A DNA stretch of 64,000 nucleotides from contig NZ_CP071869.1 in the NCBI RefSeq assembly GCF_017569185.1, positions 2,346,001-2,410,000 on the forward strand, given 5' to 3'. The number at the start of each line of letters is the position of its first letter. Within the stretch, counting starts at the first letter, position 1. The position numbers and the translations under genes were made by a program. The notes under the pieces were generated by a model. That model was not told where the DNA came from and ran no database searches. It saw only the letters and a program-made list of their open reading frames with translations. The stretch is from Polaribacter cellanae (lineage in GTDB: Bacteria; Bacteroidota; Bacteroidia; Flavobacteriales; Flavobacteriaceae). This document shows, piece by piece, positions 27,644 to 36,983 of this stretch.

Positions 27644-28492
27644 CTAAAAACTCGCTCCAACACCAATAGAAAAAGCTTTTATATTAGAAACACCAATCTT
27701 AAAATCTTCATAACCAGAAGAAATATGGTAATTTTTAAGATGATATTTTAACAATACTTTCGTTTTTTGAACACCTCTGTTATTTACCCTTGTCCATTTA
27801 TGATAAAAATCGATACTTATTGGTTTTGCAATAAATAATTCTGCACCAACTCCAAGTCCAAAACGTGTTTCATTTACATCACTTCCAACGTGCATAATTC
27901 CCAAACCGAACCAAGCATCGAAACGTTGCGTTCGAATTCTGTAATACTTTAATAAAGCCGAATATAAAGAAAATGAATCTCGGTTTCCATTCACATTTTC
28001 AGAAAGATATAAATAATCTATATCCAAAGCAAAACGCTTAAAAAAGCGAAAATTTACACCAAAATTATTGCCATACAAATTTTTACTTTCTCTCACAAAA
28101 TTGTTGGTAATATCAAAACGAGTAATATTATAATTGGTAGAATCTGTATAAATAAAATTTCCATATCTCGCTTCCTTGTAAGGGTAATTAGAAATTTCTG
28201 CATCGTGCATTCTTCCATTAAATTCCCAAGGAGATTCAATGGCAATTCCATAAACGGTATAGGCAAGAATATAACCTCCAATTTTTACAAATGGGTTTAC
28301 ATCATCGTCAAATAAAGAGACTTTAGATTTTTTGTTACTTCTAGAAACTTTTGTTACTCTTGTTCCGTTCGAAAAATTTGTATTCTTCTCTTTAATACTC
28401 TCTTTCCCTTTTTTTAATTTACCTTCTTGAGAAAAAACAGTCGTTTGCGAGCCAAAAAACAAGACTCCAATTAATAGTAGTTTTTTAAACAT
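27644..28492 (-). CDS. Putative outer-membrane beta-barrel protein
   Basis: 282 aa. Signal peptide [22 protein letters not shown], then a basic, charged linker (about residues 23-60) and alternating polar/aromatic strands to the C-terminal ending SIGVGASF, which closes in Phe as in barrel proteins. Repeated YxIxxxFDxxF-like strands fit a small barrel of 8-10 strands. No family name recognised. Divergent from rsmA. Confidence 0.6.
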   Translation of the reverse strand: MFKKLLLIGVLFFGSQTTVFSQEGKLKKGKESIKEKNTNFSNGTRVTKVSRSNKKSKVSLFDDDVNPFVKIGGYILAYTVYGIAIESPWEFNGRMHDAEISNYPYKEARYGNFIYTDSTNYNITRFDITNNFVRESKNLYGNNFGVNFRFFKRFALDIDYLYLSENVNGNRDSFSLYSALLKYYRIRTQRFDAWFGLGIMHVGSDVNETRFGLGVGAELFIAKPISIDFYHKWTRVNNRGVQKTKVLLKYHLKNYHISSGYEDFKIGVSNIKAFSIGVGASF

Positions 28493-28578
28493 TTTTGGTT
28501 GATTTTAATCTTACATTCAACCAAAAATTATGCCGAATTTTAACTGTACATTTGTGGCGGAAAGTAAAAACGGGTAAA

Positions 28579-29388
28579 ATGTCTGTAAAAGCAAAAAAAC
28601 ATTTAGGTCAGCATTTCTTAACAGATGAAACAATTGCAAAAAACATTGCATATGCGTTAACAGAAAATGGCTATGATAACGTCTTGGAAATTGGCCCTGG
28701 AATGGGTGTTTTAACCAAATATTTATTACAGAAAAAGCCAAAAATTACAGTCATGGAATTAGACAGAGAATCTGTTGCTTATTTGCATGATGTTTTTCCA
28801 ATAGAACACCTTAACCTAGATACTTCCAAAGAAAAATTCGAGATTATAGAAGGCGATTTCTTAAAGAAAGAAATAGCAGAAATTTTCGATAAAAAACAAG
28901 TCGCAATTATTGGTAATTTCCCATATAACATTTCTACACAAATTGTTTTTAAAGTGATTGAAAATAGAGAATATGTTCCTGAATTTGCTGGCATGTTTCA
29001 AAAAGAAGTTGCCAAAAGAATTTCAGAAAAAGAAGGTTCTAAAGTGTACGGAATTTTATCTGTTTTAACGCAAGCTTTCTTTGATGTAGAATATCTTTTT
29101 ACAGTGCCTCCAACCGTTTTCGATCCACCACCAAAAGTAGATTCTGGTGTTATAAGATTCATCAGAAAAAAGGATTATTCGCTTCCTGTAGACGAAAAAT
29201 TATTTTTTAGAGTCGTAAAAACAGCATTTAATCAACGTAGAAAAATGTTGCGTTCTAGCTTAAAATCTTTTAATCTTTCGGATTCTTTAAAAGAAGAACC
29301 TATATTTGCGAAACGCCCAGAACAATTATCGGTACAAGACTTTATTTTATTGACGCAAAAATTAGCAGAAAATGACCTTGGAAATTAA
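28579..29388 (+). CDS. rsmA: 16S rRNA (adenine1518-N6/adenine1519-N6)-dimethyltransferase
   Basis: 269 aa from ATG 28579 ([14 protein letters not shown]); the longer frame from 28495 is not family-like. SAM motif [11 protein letters not shown] and catalytic NFPYNIST are the KsgA/RsmA signatures. Dimethylates two adenines near the 3' end of 16S rRNA. A TACATTTG box lies about 25 bp upstream. The last 17 bp overlap mgtE. Confidence 0.97.
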   Translation: MSVKAKKHLGQHFLTDETIAKNIAYALTENGYDNVLEIGPGMGVLTKYLLQKKPKITVMELDRESVAYLHDVFPIEHLNLDTSKEKFEIIEGDFLKKEIAEIFDKKQVAIIGNFPYNISTQIVFKVIENREYVPEFAGMFQKEVAKRISEKEGSKVYGILSVLTQAFFDVEYLFTVPPTVFDPPPKVDSGVIRFIRKKDYSLPVDEKLFFRVVKTAFNQRRKMLRSSLKSFNLSDSLKEEPIFAKRPEQLSVQDFILLTQKLAENDLGN

Positions 29389-30724
29389 TAACGAATTTCT
29401 AGACAATCTAACAGAACTTATCGCCTCTAAAAACGATAAAAAAATTTCTGCGCTGTTTGCTGAGGTCCATTTTGCAGATATTGCAGAAGTTTTAGACGAA
29501 TTAGATTTCGACGAAGCTATCTATATTATAAAACTTTTAGACAGCGAAAAAACATCGGAAATTCTTACAGAATTAGATGAAGACACACGTGAAAAAATCT
29601 TAGAAAATTTATCTGCTAGAGAAATTGCCGATGAAATTGGAGAGATGGACACAGATGATGCTGCAGATATTATTGGAGAACTTTCCGAAGAACGCCAAAG
29701 ACGTGTAATAAATGCGCTGGAAGACGACGACTTAGCTGCAGATATTAAAGAATTATTGTCTTACGACGATAATACTGCAGGTGCTCTAATGGCGAAAGAA
29801 TTGGTAAAAGTTTACGAAACTTGGACGGTTGCAGGTTGCATGCGAAGAATTCGTGGCCAAGCAAAAGAAGTAACCAGAGTACACTCCATTTATGTAGTAG
29901 ACAAAGAAGAAAAATTGGTAGGTAGATTGTCTTTAAAAGACTTAATTACCTCTAAATCCGACCAAAAAATAGCCGATATTTTAAAGCCAAAAGTAGATGC
30001 TGTAAATGTGCATGAAGATGATGAAGAAGTCGCAAAAATTATGGCAAAATACGATTTAGAAGCCATCCCTGTTGTAGACGATAATAACGTTTTATTGGGT
30101 AGAATTACTATTGATGATATTGTAGATGTTATTCGAGACGAAGCCGATAAAGATTACCAAATGGCAGCAGGTTTTTCGCAAGATGTAGAAGTAAATGACA
30201 CCATTTGGGAACTCACAAAAGCACGTTTGCCTTGGTTAATATTAGCACTTTTTGGTGGTTTTATATCAGTTTCCGTTTTAGGAAGTTTCGATAGTGCCAT
30301 GGTTAAGTATAAAGAATTATTCTTTTTTACACCTTTAATTGCTGCAATGGCTGGAAATGTGGGTGTACAATCTTCCGCAATTATTGTGCAAGGTTTGGCA
30401 AACGACAGCTTAAAAGGTTCTCTTTTTAGAAGACTTTTAAAGGAAATTTTACAAGGTTTATTAAACGGTTTTGTCTTGGCGGCTTTGTTAATGTCTGCAG
30501 GAATGTTATTTTTAGGTTTTCCTTTAGATTTAGGAATTACAGTAGCAGCCTCTCTTATTTCTGTAATTGTAATCGCTTCGATTATTGGAACATTTATTCC
30601 CATTATTTTGGCAAAAAGAGGCATAGACCCTGCATTGGCAACTGGCCCTTTTATTACGACCAGTAACGATATTTTAGGAATATTAATTTACTTTTCAATC
30701 GCGAAGTTGGTACTAGGTTTTTAG
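29372..30724 (+). CDS. mgtE: Magnesium transporter MgtE
   Basis: 450 aa. N-terminal MgtE domain (about 20-125), two CBS domains (about 130-250) and a C-terminal part with five membrane helices. [23 protein letters not shown] is the conserved end of the pore domain. Mg2+ channel in the cytoplasmic membrane gated by Mg2+ binding to the N-domain and CBS pair. Starts inside the rsmA 3' end, so the two are co-translated. The foreign cassette begins right at its stop codon. Confidence 0.97.
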   Translation: MTLEINNEFLDNLTELIASKNDKKISALFAEVHFADIAEVLDELDFDEAIYIIKLLDSEKTSEILTELDEDTREKILENLSAREIADEIGEMDTDDAADIIGELSEERQRRVINALEDDDLAADIKELLSYDDNTAGALMAKELVKVYETWTVAGCMRRIRGQAKEVTRVHSIYVVDKEEKLVGRLSLKDLITSKSDQKIADILKPKVDAVNVHEDDEEVAKIMAKYDLEAIPVVDDNNVLLGRITIDDIVDVIRDEADKDYQMAAGFSQDVEVNDTIWELTKARLPWLILALFGGFISVSVLGSFDSAMVKYKELFFFTPLIAAMAGNVGVQSSAIIVQGLANDSLKGSLFRRLLKEILQGLLNGFVLAALLMSAGMLFLGFPLDLGITVAASLISVIVIASIIGTFIPIILAKRGIDPALATGPFITTSNDILGILIYFSIAKLVLGF

Positions 30725-30763
30725 GGCGTTAGGTGGCATTTAAAATAAAAATTCTACTAATCA

Positions 30764-30795
30764 TTTGTATTTTGTTGTCGTGTATATTATATTTG
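30764..30795 (+). promoter_or_regulatory. Internal promoter of the cassette-like block
   Basis: TTTG (30764-30767), a 20-bp spacer and TATATTTG (30788-30795), 20 bp before the DUF2798 gene start. The block therefore brings its own promoter. Confidence 0.6.
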
Positions 30796-30815
30796 CGACA
30801 TTAAAAATAAATATT

Positions 30816-31049
30816 ATGAATTTAACTGAAAAACAAACGAAAATTATTTTTGGAATTTTAATGGCATTTTTTATGGCTTTGGCAATGTCATTTATAATGG
30901 TACTTATTAACGTAGGAGTGGTCAAAGCATTTTTGCCGATTTGGATGAAAAGTTTTGCAATTGGATTTGTGGTTGCAGTTCCAACCTCTATGGTAGCAGC
31001 ACCTATTTCTCAAAAATTTATAAGTACAATTTCAAAGAATGGAAAATAG
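30816..31049 (+). CDS. DUF2798 family membrane protein
   Basis: 77 aa from ATG 30816. Two membrane helices: IIFGILMAFFMALAMSFIMVLINVG and WMKSFAIGFVVAVPTSMVAAPI. The sequence is typical of DUF2798, small inner-membrane proteins of unknown function often found near transcription regulators. Its last 11 bp overlap the start of the EVE-domain gene. Confidence 0.8.
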   Translation: MNLTEKQTKIIFGILMAFFMALAMSFIMVLINVGVVKAFLPIWMKSFAIGFVVAVPTSMVAAPISQKFISTISKNGK

Positions 31050-31478
31050 AGAAACAAAGTATTGGATAATAACAGCCTCAAAAGAGCACGTTAAAAAGGG
31101 AGTTCAAGGAAATTTTGCACAAGCTTGTCACGGAAAAGCTACGCCATTGAAAAAATGAAAAAAGGAGATTTTGTTATTTACTATTCAAGTAAGGAATATT
31201 TCGACAAAAAAGATAAGTGTCAAGAATTTACTGCTATTGGTCAAGTAAAATCTAACGATATTTACCCGTTTGAAATGACACCTGAATTTTGCCCTTTCCG
31301 AATTGAAATTGACTTCTTGGAATCTAAAGACATCTCAATTCTTCCTTTGATTGACGAATTAGATTTTATTCCCAACAAACAAAAATGGGGTTATCCTTTT
31401 CGTTGGGGAACTTTACAAATAGGCAAACACGATTTTCAATTAATTTCAAAATTAATGCTATATGGACAAGAAAATTAA
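31039..31478 (+). pseudogene. EVE-domain (UPF0310) gene with one frameshift
   Basis: From ATG 31039 the frame reads MENRETKYWIITASKEHVKK, then QGNFAQACHGKATPLKK, and stops at TGA. One base later in phase the family sequence continues as MKKGDFVIYYSSKEYFDKK, CQEFTAIGQV and MTPEFCPFRIEIDFLES to a stop at 31478. The break is a missing A in the A6 run at 31150-31155 (seven are needed). EVE domains bind modified bases and occur in defence or RNA-modification settings. The rest is intact, so a recent mutation, a sequencing error or slippage are all possible. It overlaps marR by 17 bp. Confidence 0.85.
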
Positions 31479-31905
31479 TTTTCACTTTCAGAAACCAGAA
31501 GACAATTTAGGGTATTTACTTTGGCAAACCACTATGTTATGGCAAAAACAAATGAACCGAGCCTTGGACGAAATCAACTTGACCCATACACAGTTTGTGA
31601 TTATGGCAGCATTAGGTTGGCTTTTAAAAAGTTCAAAAAATGTAACCCAAAAAGAAATTGCTGACCATAGCAATACAGACAGAATGATGGTCTCAAAAAT
31701 ACTTCGTACACTACAAAAAAATGAATTGATTGAACGAAAAGAACACGAAACGGACACAAGAGCGAAATGTGTTTTCTTGACCGACAAAGGAATTGACACT
31801 TTACAAAAAGCTATTGAGATAAAGACACAAGCAAATAATTTATTTTTTGGTAAATTGTCGGACAAACAAAAATTCGGAAATGAATTAAGAAACATTACGG
31901 AATAA
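31462..31905 (+). CDS. MarR-family transcriptional regulator
   Basis: 147 aa. Winged helix: LTHTQFVIMAALGWLL, VTQKEIADHSNTDRMMVSKILRTLQKNELIERKEHETDTRAKCVFLTDKG. A dimeric repressor or activator, often responding to phenolic or oxidising compounds. Last gene of the cassette-like block and likely its local regulator. Starts within the EVE gene's 3' end. Confidence 0.9.
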   Translation: MDKKINFHFQKPEDNLGYLLWQTTMLWQKQMNRALDEINLTHTQFVIMAALGWLLKSSKNVTQKEIADHSNTDRMMVSKILRTLQKNELIERKEHETDTRAKCVFLTDKGIDTLQKAIEIKTQANNLFFGKLSDKQKFGNELRNITE

Positions 31906-32151
31906 AACGCCACCTAACAAAGAAGTATAAAAACAATAGGGCAATTAGTAGCTAAACCAAAGGGTTTGGGCAAATTTGCGAAGGCACATTCAGAAAATAG
32001 GTTATTTTTAAAAATGCAGCTAAAATTGCGGGCAGAATTATTTAAATTCTACCCTCAATTTTTGTTTTAAAGCTGTTTTAAGTGTTCAGTTTCTTAAAAA
32101 CTTCCCAACAAGACATACCTCTCCCATAAAACTATATTCAATGCTTCAAAT

Positions 32152-33508
32152 TTAGACTACTTGTTGTGCTGTTTTAGCTATTTTTCTTCGGCCAATTTCA
32201 AGAGCATTCCCTGTGTGTATTCCAAAGAATATCCATAGAATTTCATTCTTTTTAGTTTTGGCTTTTATTTTTCGTAAGTGATAATATTCTTTATCCTTTC
32301 CAAAAGAACCTTCTAATCTTGTAGCTCTTTCTTTTGCGATAATAGCTCTAAGTTGCTTTTTTTCTTTATGATTTTTCGGCTTTTTTCCCTTGGGGATAAA
32401 GTCTGTTTCTATGTTCTTAGAACTACAGTGTTTTCTATTTTTATTGGTGGCATAAATTTTATCTGCTCCAGCTATTTTTACTTTTTTTCGAGTTAATCCT
32501 TGTGCTTTTTGGACTGTTTGAATAAAACGATTTCCTTCATGAAATGCATTAAAGTTAATATGTTCGATAAAGCTAATTCCATCAATTTGAACTTTGTTAA
32601 CTTTTGCTCCAAATTCAACAGGTTTTACTTCCTTTCCTCGAACAATAGGACGAATATAATCCTTTTGAATGCTTACAATTCTATCTTTGATTTTTTCTCC
32701 TGTATCAAAATGATCTTTTTGTTGTTTGTAAATCCTTTGAATTGTATTTATTCGCTTATAATACAAAGCTATAAACTCAATATTGTGATTTTCTGACAAC
32801 TCTTTTTCAAAGTTGATAAATTTACTTAACAGATTGAGTAAACCTCGGGTTAATGAAATACGTTTCGACTTGGTTTTTCTTCGCATTTTACTAAATCCTT
32901 GATAACGTTTTTTCCACTTGATATATTTACTTCTAATCATTTTAACCCCTAATATAGAGCAGGTTTTACGTAATTGATTGTACAACCAATGAACCGACTC
33001 CCAAAGTAATTTTTGGATGCTAGGGTAACGAACTTCACTTTCATAACAAGTAGCATCCATTACAATTTGATTGGGGTTTTCAATTTCGTTTTTCCAAGAG
33101 TTGAATAGAATTTTTTCTATGGAATTAATATCGAGTTTCTCTGCTAATTCACAACGTATTTGGCTCACTATTTTATAGTTTGTTAAGCGTTCAAAACCTA
33201 GTTCTATATCACAGAAAAATTGATAGTCTAAATTCGAGTTTAGTTGCTCAATCAATTTTCTATCTGAACAATTAGCATAATGTTTTAAAAACATTAAACC
33301 TAGTCTTCCTTTAGGACTAAAAAGATAGTTTCTCCCTTTTGATTGTTCAGAAATACCAAAAGAGCTAACTAAATCATTCCAAGGAATTGCAGAGTAGATT
33401 TTACCTAAATCTCCCTCTAAAAATCGCGCATAATGAGCATCATAATTCTCGCTGAGGGGAAAAAATTGAAATGCGGTGTTGCATTTCAGAAATTCTTCGT
33501 ACTTTCAT
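32152..33508 (-). pseudogene. IS5/IS1182-type transposase gene, frameshifted at its start
   Basis: The open frame from ATG 33294 gives 380 aa, but homologous sequence continues in frame upstream (YEEFLKCNTAFQFFPLSENY, FLEGDLGKIYSAIPWNDLVS) to 33500 without an ATG. The likely original start is ATG 33508-33506, now one base out of phase (ATGAAAGTACGAAG). DDE-like elements: IVMDATCYESEVRYPS, QIDGISFIEHINF, KIAGADKIYATNKNRKHC and RATRLEGSFGKDKEYYHLRKIKA. Terminal inverted repeats could not be found. It lies just behind the cassette-like block. Confidence 0.75.
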
Positions 33509-33521
33509 AATTGTCGAAATT

Positions 33522-33562
33522 AAAACCCCGTTTTTTGCCTATATTGGCCATTTTCGGGGTTT
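33522..33562. repeat. Hairpin (AAACCCCG...CGGGGTTT)
   Basis: AAACCCCGTTTTTTGCC is followed by GGCCATTTTCGGGGTTT; the outer 8 bp and a GGC/GCC core pair. It lies just upstream of the broken transposase start and could be part of an element end. Confidence 0.55.
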
Positions 33563-33579
33563 ATTATAGCTACAAAATA

Positions 33580-33618
33580 CAACAAATCCCTCGTAAAAAC
33601 AAGGGATTCGTTGTTTTA
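33580..33618 (+). terminator. Hairpin with T-run
   Basis: AACAAATCCCT pairs with AGGGATTCGTT and is followed by GTTTTA. It may be a stray terminator; no plus-strand gene precedes it. Confidence 0.4.
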
Positions 33619-33740
33619 TGAAAGCGCCTGCGAAGTCGCCAAGTTTTTAAATTTGGCTAATTAAGAAAAGAAAGATAATTAGAAAAATTTAAAAATTCGG
33701 CTTGTGTTCAACCGAATGGTTTGCACTCATTTTCAGCCCT
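33617..33740 (+). repeat. attC-like dispersed repeat, second copy
   Basis: Contains GGCGACTTCGCAGGCGC (on the complement), CCAAGTTTTTAAATTTGG, AAAAATTTAAAAATTCGG and TTCAACCGAATGG. Its complement aligns along about 100 bp with 14118-14235. The core is symmetric and would fold into a long AT hairpin. Here no cassette gene precedes it; the broken transposase does. Confidence 0.6.
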
Positions 33741-33765
33741 ACTGTTCTTATACGGAGCCGTTACC

Positions 33766-33838
33766 ACAAGGGTCGCGCTTTCCACTGTATCTTTTTGTGA
33801 AAAACAAAAGGATGCCGTTTCAATCGCTAACGCAGGCT
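33766..33838 (+). repeat. Dispersed repeat with GCCGTTACC...CGCGCTTTCC ends, second copy
   Basis: Has GAGCCGTTACCACAAGGGTC, GCGCTTTCCACTGTATC, a TTTTTGTG...CACAAAA-like stem and ATGCCGTTTCAATCGCTAAC. Corresponds to the element at 13785-13870, with a different central stem. Confidence 0.55.
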
Positions 33839-33884
33839 TATTAAGTAGCTTTAGATTCCTGCCTACATAGAAATAACAACATAA

Positions 33885-34418
33885 TTAACTCTTCATTTTA
33901 CAAAACAAATCCCAAATTACAACACCCGTAGTTACGGAAATATTTAAAGAATGTTTGGTGCCCAATTGCGGGATTTCAATACAAAAATCTGATGCGTTTA
34001 CCACTTCTTGTTGCACACCTTTTACTTCATTTCCCATTACAATAGCATATTTTTCGCCCTTTTTAGGTTTAAAATCATTCAATTTTGTACTGTTTTCTGC
34101 TTGTTCAATAGCTAATATTTTAATGTTTGAATTTTTCAATTTTTCAATAAGCGAAAGCGTATCTTTTGCATATTCCCAATCCACAGATTCAGTAGCACCC
34201 AGAGCTGTTTTATGAATGTCTTTATTTGGTGGCGTTGCACAAATTCCGCATAAATATATTTTTTCAATCAAAAAAGCATCCGAAGTTCTAAACACAGAAC
34301 CAATGTTGTTTAAGCTTCTAATATTGTCTAAAACGACAATTATTGGCGTTTTTGTGGTTTCTTTAAATGTTTCAACTGTAATTCTTCCTAACTCGTTATT
34401 CTTTAATTTTCTATTCAT
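33885..34418 (-). CDS. SpoU/TrmH-family RNA methyltransferase
   Basis: 177 aa. SPOUT motifs: LDNIRSLNNIGSVFRTSDAF (motif 1), IVMGNEVKGV (motif 2) and IPQLGTKHSLNISVTTGVVIWDL (motif 3). Uses SAM to methylate ribose 2'-O positions in tRNA or rRNA; the exact target is not evident. It is the last gene of the minus-strand operon, 1 bp after the M28 peptidase gene. Confidence 0.92.
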   Translation of the reverse strand: MNRKLKNNELGRITVETFKETTKTPIIVVLDNIRSLNNIGSVFRTSDAFLIEKIYLCGICATPPNKDIHKTALGATESVDWEYAKDTLSLIEKLKNSNIKILAIEQAENSTKLNDFKPKKGEKYAIVMGNEVKGVQQEVVNASDFCIEIPQLGTKHSLNISVTTGVVIWDLFCKMKS

Positions 34419-34419
34419 T

Positions 34420-35943
34420 TTAATTCGTTCTTCTGGGAAATTTTTTGTCCATCATTGCAGCTCTGTAAATAAATGCTGCCATAATTACAGCATTTCTTTT
34501 CATGGGTTCCTCTTTAATAAGTGCAACTTCATCTATATTTGTATGATGTTGATGTGACCAGTATAAAGATGGATCTTGGTACGCATCAATACTGGGAATA
34601 TTGGCGGCATCAAAAACCATGTGATCGCTACCATCTGAGGGGAAAGAACTTATATATTCTAAATCCCATTTTTTAAATGGTGTTATCCAAGGAAGTATTA
34701 TTTCTTGTACTTTTTTGTTGCCTTGTGTAAAAAAACTACGAATGGCACCTCCACCAGAATCTATATTTAGATACAAAGAAGTTTTAGACTGTTCTGGTTT
34801 ATAATCGTTTATAGATGCATTTATAATGTGTTTTTTTAAATAGCTTAACGAACCGTAAAAAATTTGTTCTTCTCCTCCCCAAAAACCAGCACGAATGGTT
34901 CTTTTGGGTTTTAATCCTAGCTTTTTAAGTATTCTAAATGCTTCCATAATTGTAGCAACTCCTGCGTTATTATCAGAAGCATTTCCACTTCCGTGCCAAG
35001 TATCGAAATGTGCACCTACTAAAATAATTTCGTCTTTTAATTTCGGGTCAGTTCCTTCAATATCTGCTAAAATATTAACATTGTAATCTTTGTTATTGTA
35101 AAATGTTGTTTTAGAGCTTACAGAAATTTTTGGCTGTATATTTTTTTGAATTAGATATTTTAATTTTATAGCAGATTCTTTAGAAATAAATAAAAAAGGA
35201 ACAGAAAATGTGTTTTTTATATTTTGAAAAGAGGTACTACTAATTTCTAAAATATGATTATCCCAAACACTTGGTAATAAAACGGCTCCTACTTTTTCTT
35301 TTTTCAAATAAGCGAGTATTCCTTCTAATTTATCGTCTTTAAAAGGATTGCTTTTTAGCATTTGGGAAATAAAATTTTTATTTACCTCCAAAGACTTACT
35401 GTCGGGAACTCCTTTAATAACGCTATCTAATTCTTTTTTAGAGAGTTTTGTTTCTAAATCTGGCAACCTGTCTTCAATTTTTTTATGTAAAAGAATGCGC
35501 CCTTTTAATTTGCCTTTTAGTCTTTTTAATGCTTTAAGATTAAAAACATCAACAACAATGGGTGTGTCTGTAATTTTTCCTTTAGTGCTTCCAGACCAAG
35601 CTACAGGATGTGAAATAATGTTTTCGAACCTAGGTGAAGTTAAAACCACTGAAAACTCATTGGCTTCCCAACCTTTGGCAGGAAAATTATATGGTTCTAA
35701 TTGCACTTTACAACCCAAAGCGGTTAGTTCTTTCTCTACCCATTTCGCTCCTTTAAAATAGGCTTTAGAGCCTGATAAACGAGGACTATAAATGTTGGTT
35801 AAGGAACTTAAAATATCCATTACTTTCGAATTTTCTATGCCTTCTTTTTCTATTTGTGTAATCGTATTTGTAATGTCTTGTTTTTGCGCAAAAAACAAAT
35901 GAGGTATTATCATTAATGTTATAAGTAAAAGATGTTTTTTCAT
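34420..35943 (-). CDS. Exported M28-family metallopeptidase (carboxypeptidase Q-like)
   Basis: 507 aa from ATG 35943 (MKKHLLLITLMIIPHLFFAQ signal peptide); the longer frame upstream would overlap the previous gene. Zinc site: VGAHFDTWHGSGNASDNNAG, GFWGGEEQIFYGS and SWxx-HHTNIDEV near the C-terminus. A PA-like insert (about 130-250) fits the plasma glutamate carboxypeptidase group. Cleaves dipeptides or N-terminal residues in the periplasm. Two bp after the dehydratase gene. Confidence 0.9.
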   Translation of the reverse strand: MKKHLLLITLMIIPHLFFAQKQDITNTITQIEKEGIENSKVMDILSSLTNIYSPRLSGSKAYFKGAKWVEKELTALGCKVQLEPYNFPAKGWEANEFSVVLTSPRFENIISHPVAWSGSTKGKITDTPIVVDVFNLKALKRLKGKLKGRILLHKKIEDRLPDLETKLSKKELDSVIKGVPDSKSLEVNKNFISQMLKSNPFKDDKLEGILAYLKKEKVGAVLLPSVWDNHILEISSTSFQNIKNTFSVPFLFISKESAIKLKYLIQKNIQPKISVSSKTTFYNNKDYNVNILADIEGTDPKLKDEIILVGAHFDTWHGSGNASDNNAGVATIMEAFRILKKLGLKPKRTIRAGFWGGEEQIFYGSLSYLKKHIINASINDYKPEQSKTSLYLNIDSGGGAIRSFFTQGNKKVQEIILPWITPFKKWDLEYISSFPSDGSDHMVFDAANIPSIDAYQDPSLYWSHQHHTNIDEVALIKEEPMKRNAVIMAAFIYRAAMMDKKFPRRTN

Positions 35944-35945
35944 AA

Positions 35946-36951
35946 TTAAAAGTTTTGATTTATAAATTTTTTGTGTGTTGATGTTATTTTTAGCAATGTA
36001 TCCATAGCTACACTGTTTCCAGAGCAAATTGCTACGGTATTTTCTCCAAAATTTTGAACATATTCATCTTTTAAAAGTAGTGCCATTGTAGCAGCGCCAC
36101 CGCCTTCTAACACTTGTTTTTCTTTTAGTAGAGAAAAAGCCATGGCTTGGGCAATTTGTTCTTCAGAAATTAATAAAATATCATCAACATAACGCTCACA
36201 CATTTTAAAAGTGTACTGGTTATTGTGTGATATTGGTCCTGGTAAAGCATCTGCTAAACTTTCTGTTTCTCCTACTTGTACAATTTTTCCTGCTTTTATA
36301 CTTGAATAAATTGCGGGTTCGCTATTATTAGTTACTCCAATAATTTGTATGTCTGGTTTTAATGCTTTTGCTGCAAAAGCAACTCCACTCATTAATCCGC
36401 CACCACTTACGGGAGCTAAAATAGTAGTTGTATTTGGGTTTTGTTCTAAAATTTCGAGCGCTGTTGTGGCTTGGCCTGCAATAATTAATGGATCATCAAA
36501 TGCAGAAATGTAGCGCATTCCTTCTTCTTTTTCCATTTGTAAAGCGTTGTAAGTTGCCTCTTCTTGGTTTTTTCCTACAATAGCTACTTTTGCTCCTAAC
36601 GCTTTTATTGCATCTACTTTTATTTTTGGAACCAATTCAGAGATGCAAATTACAGCTTTTATATTTAGTTTTTTTTGCAACATAAGCGACTGCTTTTCCA
36701 TGGTTACCTGTGGACATTGTTACGACTCCTCGTTTTTTTTCAGCATCACTTAAACTTAACATTGCATTGGCAGCTCCCCGAAGTTTAAAAGCACCTGTGG
36801 GTTGTAGGTTTTCTAGTTTTAATGCAATGTTTTTATTCCATTTTTGTGAAAGCACAAAAGAGGTTAGCAAAGGTGTTTTAAAAACCATGGGGGCAATGCG
36901 TTCTTTGGCTTCATATATGGTTTTTAAACTAATATCTTTAAAATGAATCAT
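35946..36951 (-). pseudogene. Threonine/serine dehydratase-like gene with a +1 frameshift
   Basis: The N-terminal part (36951-36640) has the PLP motif PTGAFKLRGAANAML and STGNHGKAVAYVAKK. The second part reads LNIKAVICISELVPKIKVD, LAPVSGGGLMSGVA and CSGNSVAM to a stop. They join perfectly if one A is removed from the A8 run at 36669-36676. Fold-type II PLP dehydratase (IlvA/TdcB/EutB group, about 320 aa), without an ACT domain. As sequenced it is broken; a homopolymer error or phase variation is possible since both halves are otherwise clean. Confidence 0.88.
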
Positions 36952-36983
36952 ACGTGTTTTTTAGGAAAGAAATGTACATAGAA

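Larger units (their letters stand above)
30725..32080 (+). mobile_element. Integron-cassette-like block (DUF2798, EVE, MarR)
   Basis: Begins one base after the mgtE stop with GGCGTTAGGTGGC and, 3 bp after the marR stop, shows CGCCACCTAAC. GTTAGGTGGC (30728-30737) and GCCACCTAAC (31909-31918) are exact complements. They match the integron core forms GTTRRRY and RYYYAAC in the order expected of a cassette (core remnant first, inverse core after the last gene). CTAACAAAGAAGTATAAA and about 150 bp of non-coding DNA follow, as in an attC. No integrase is in the window. The right limit is uncertain because a transposase gene follows. Confidence 0.5.
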
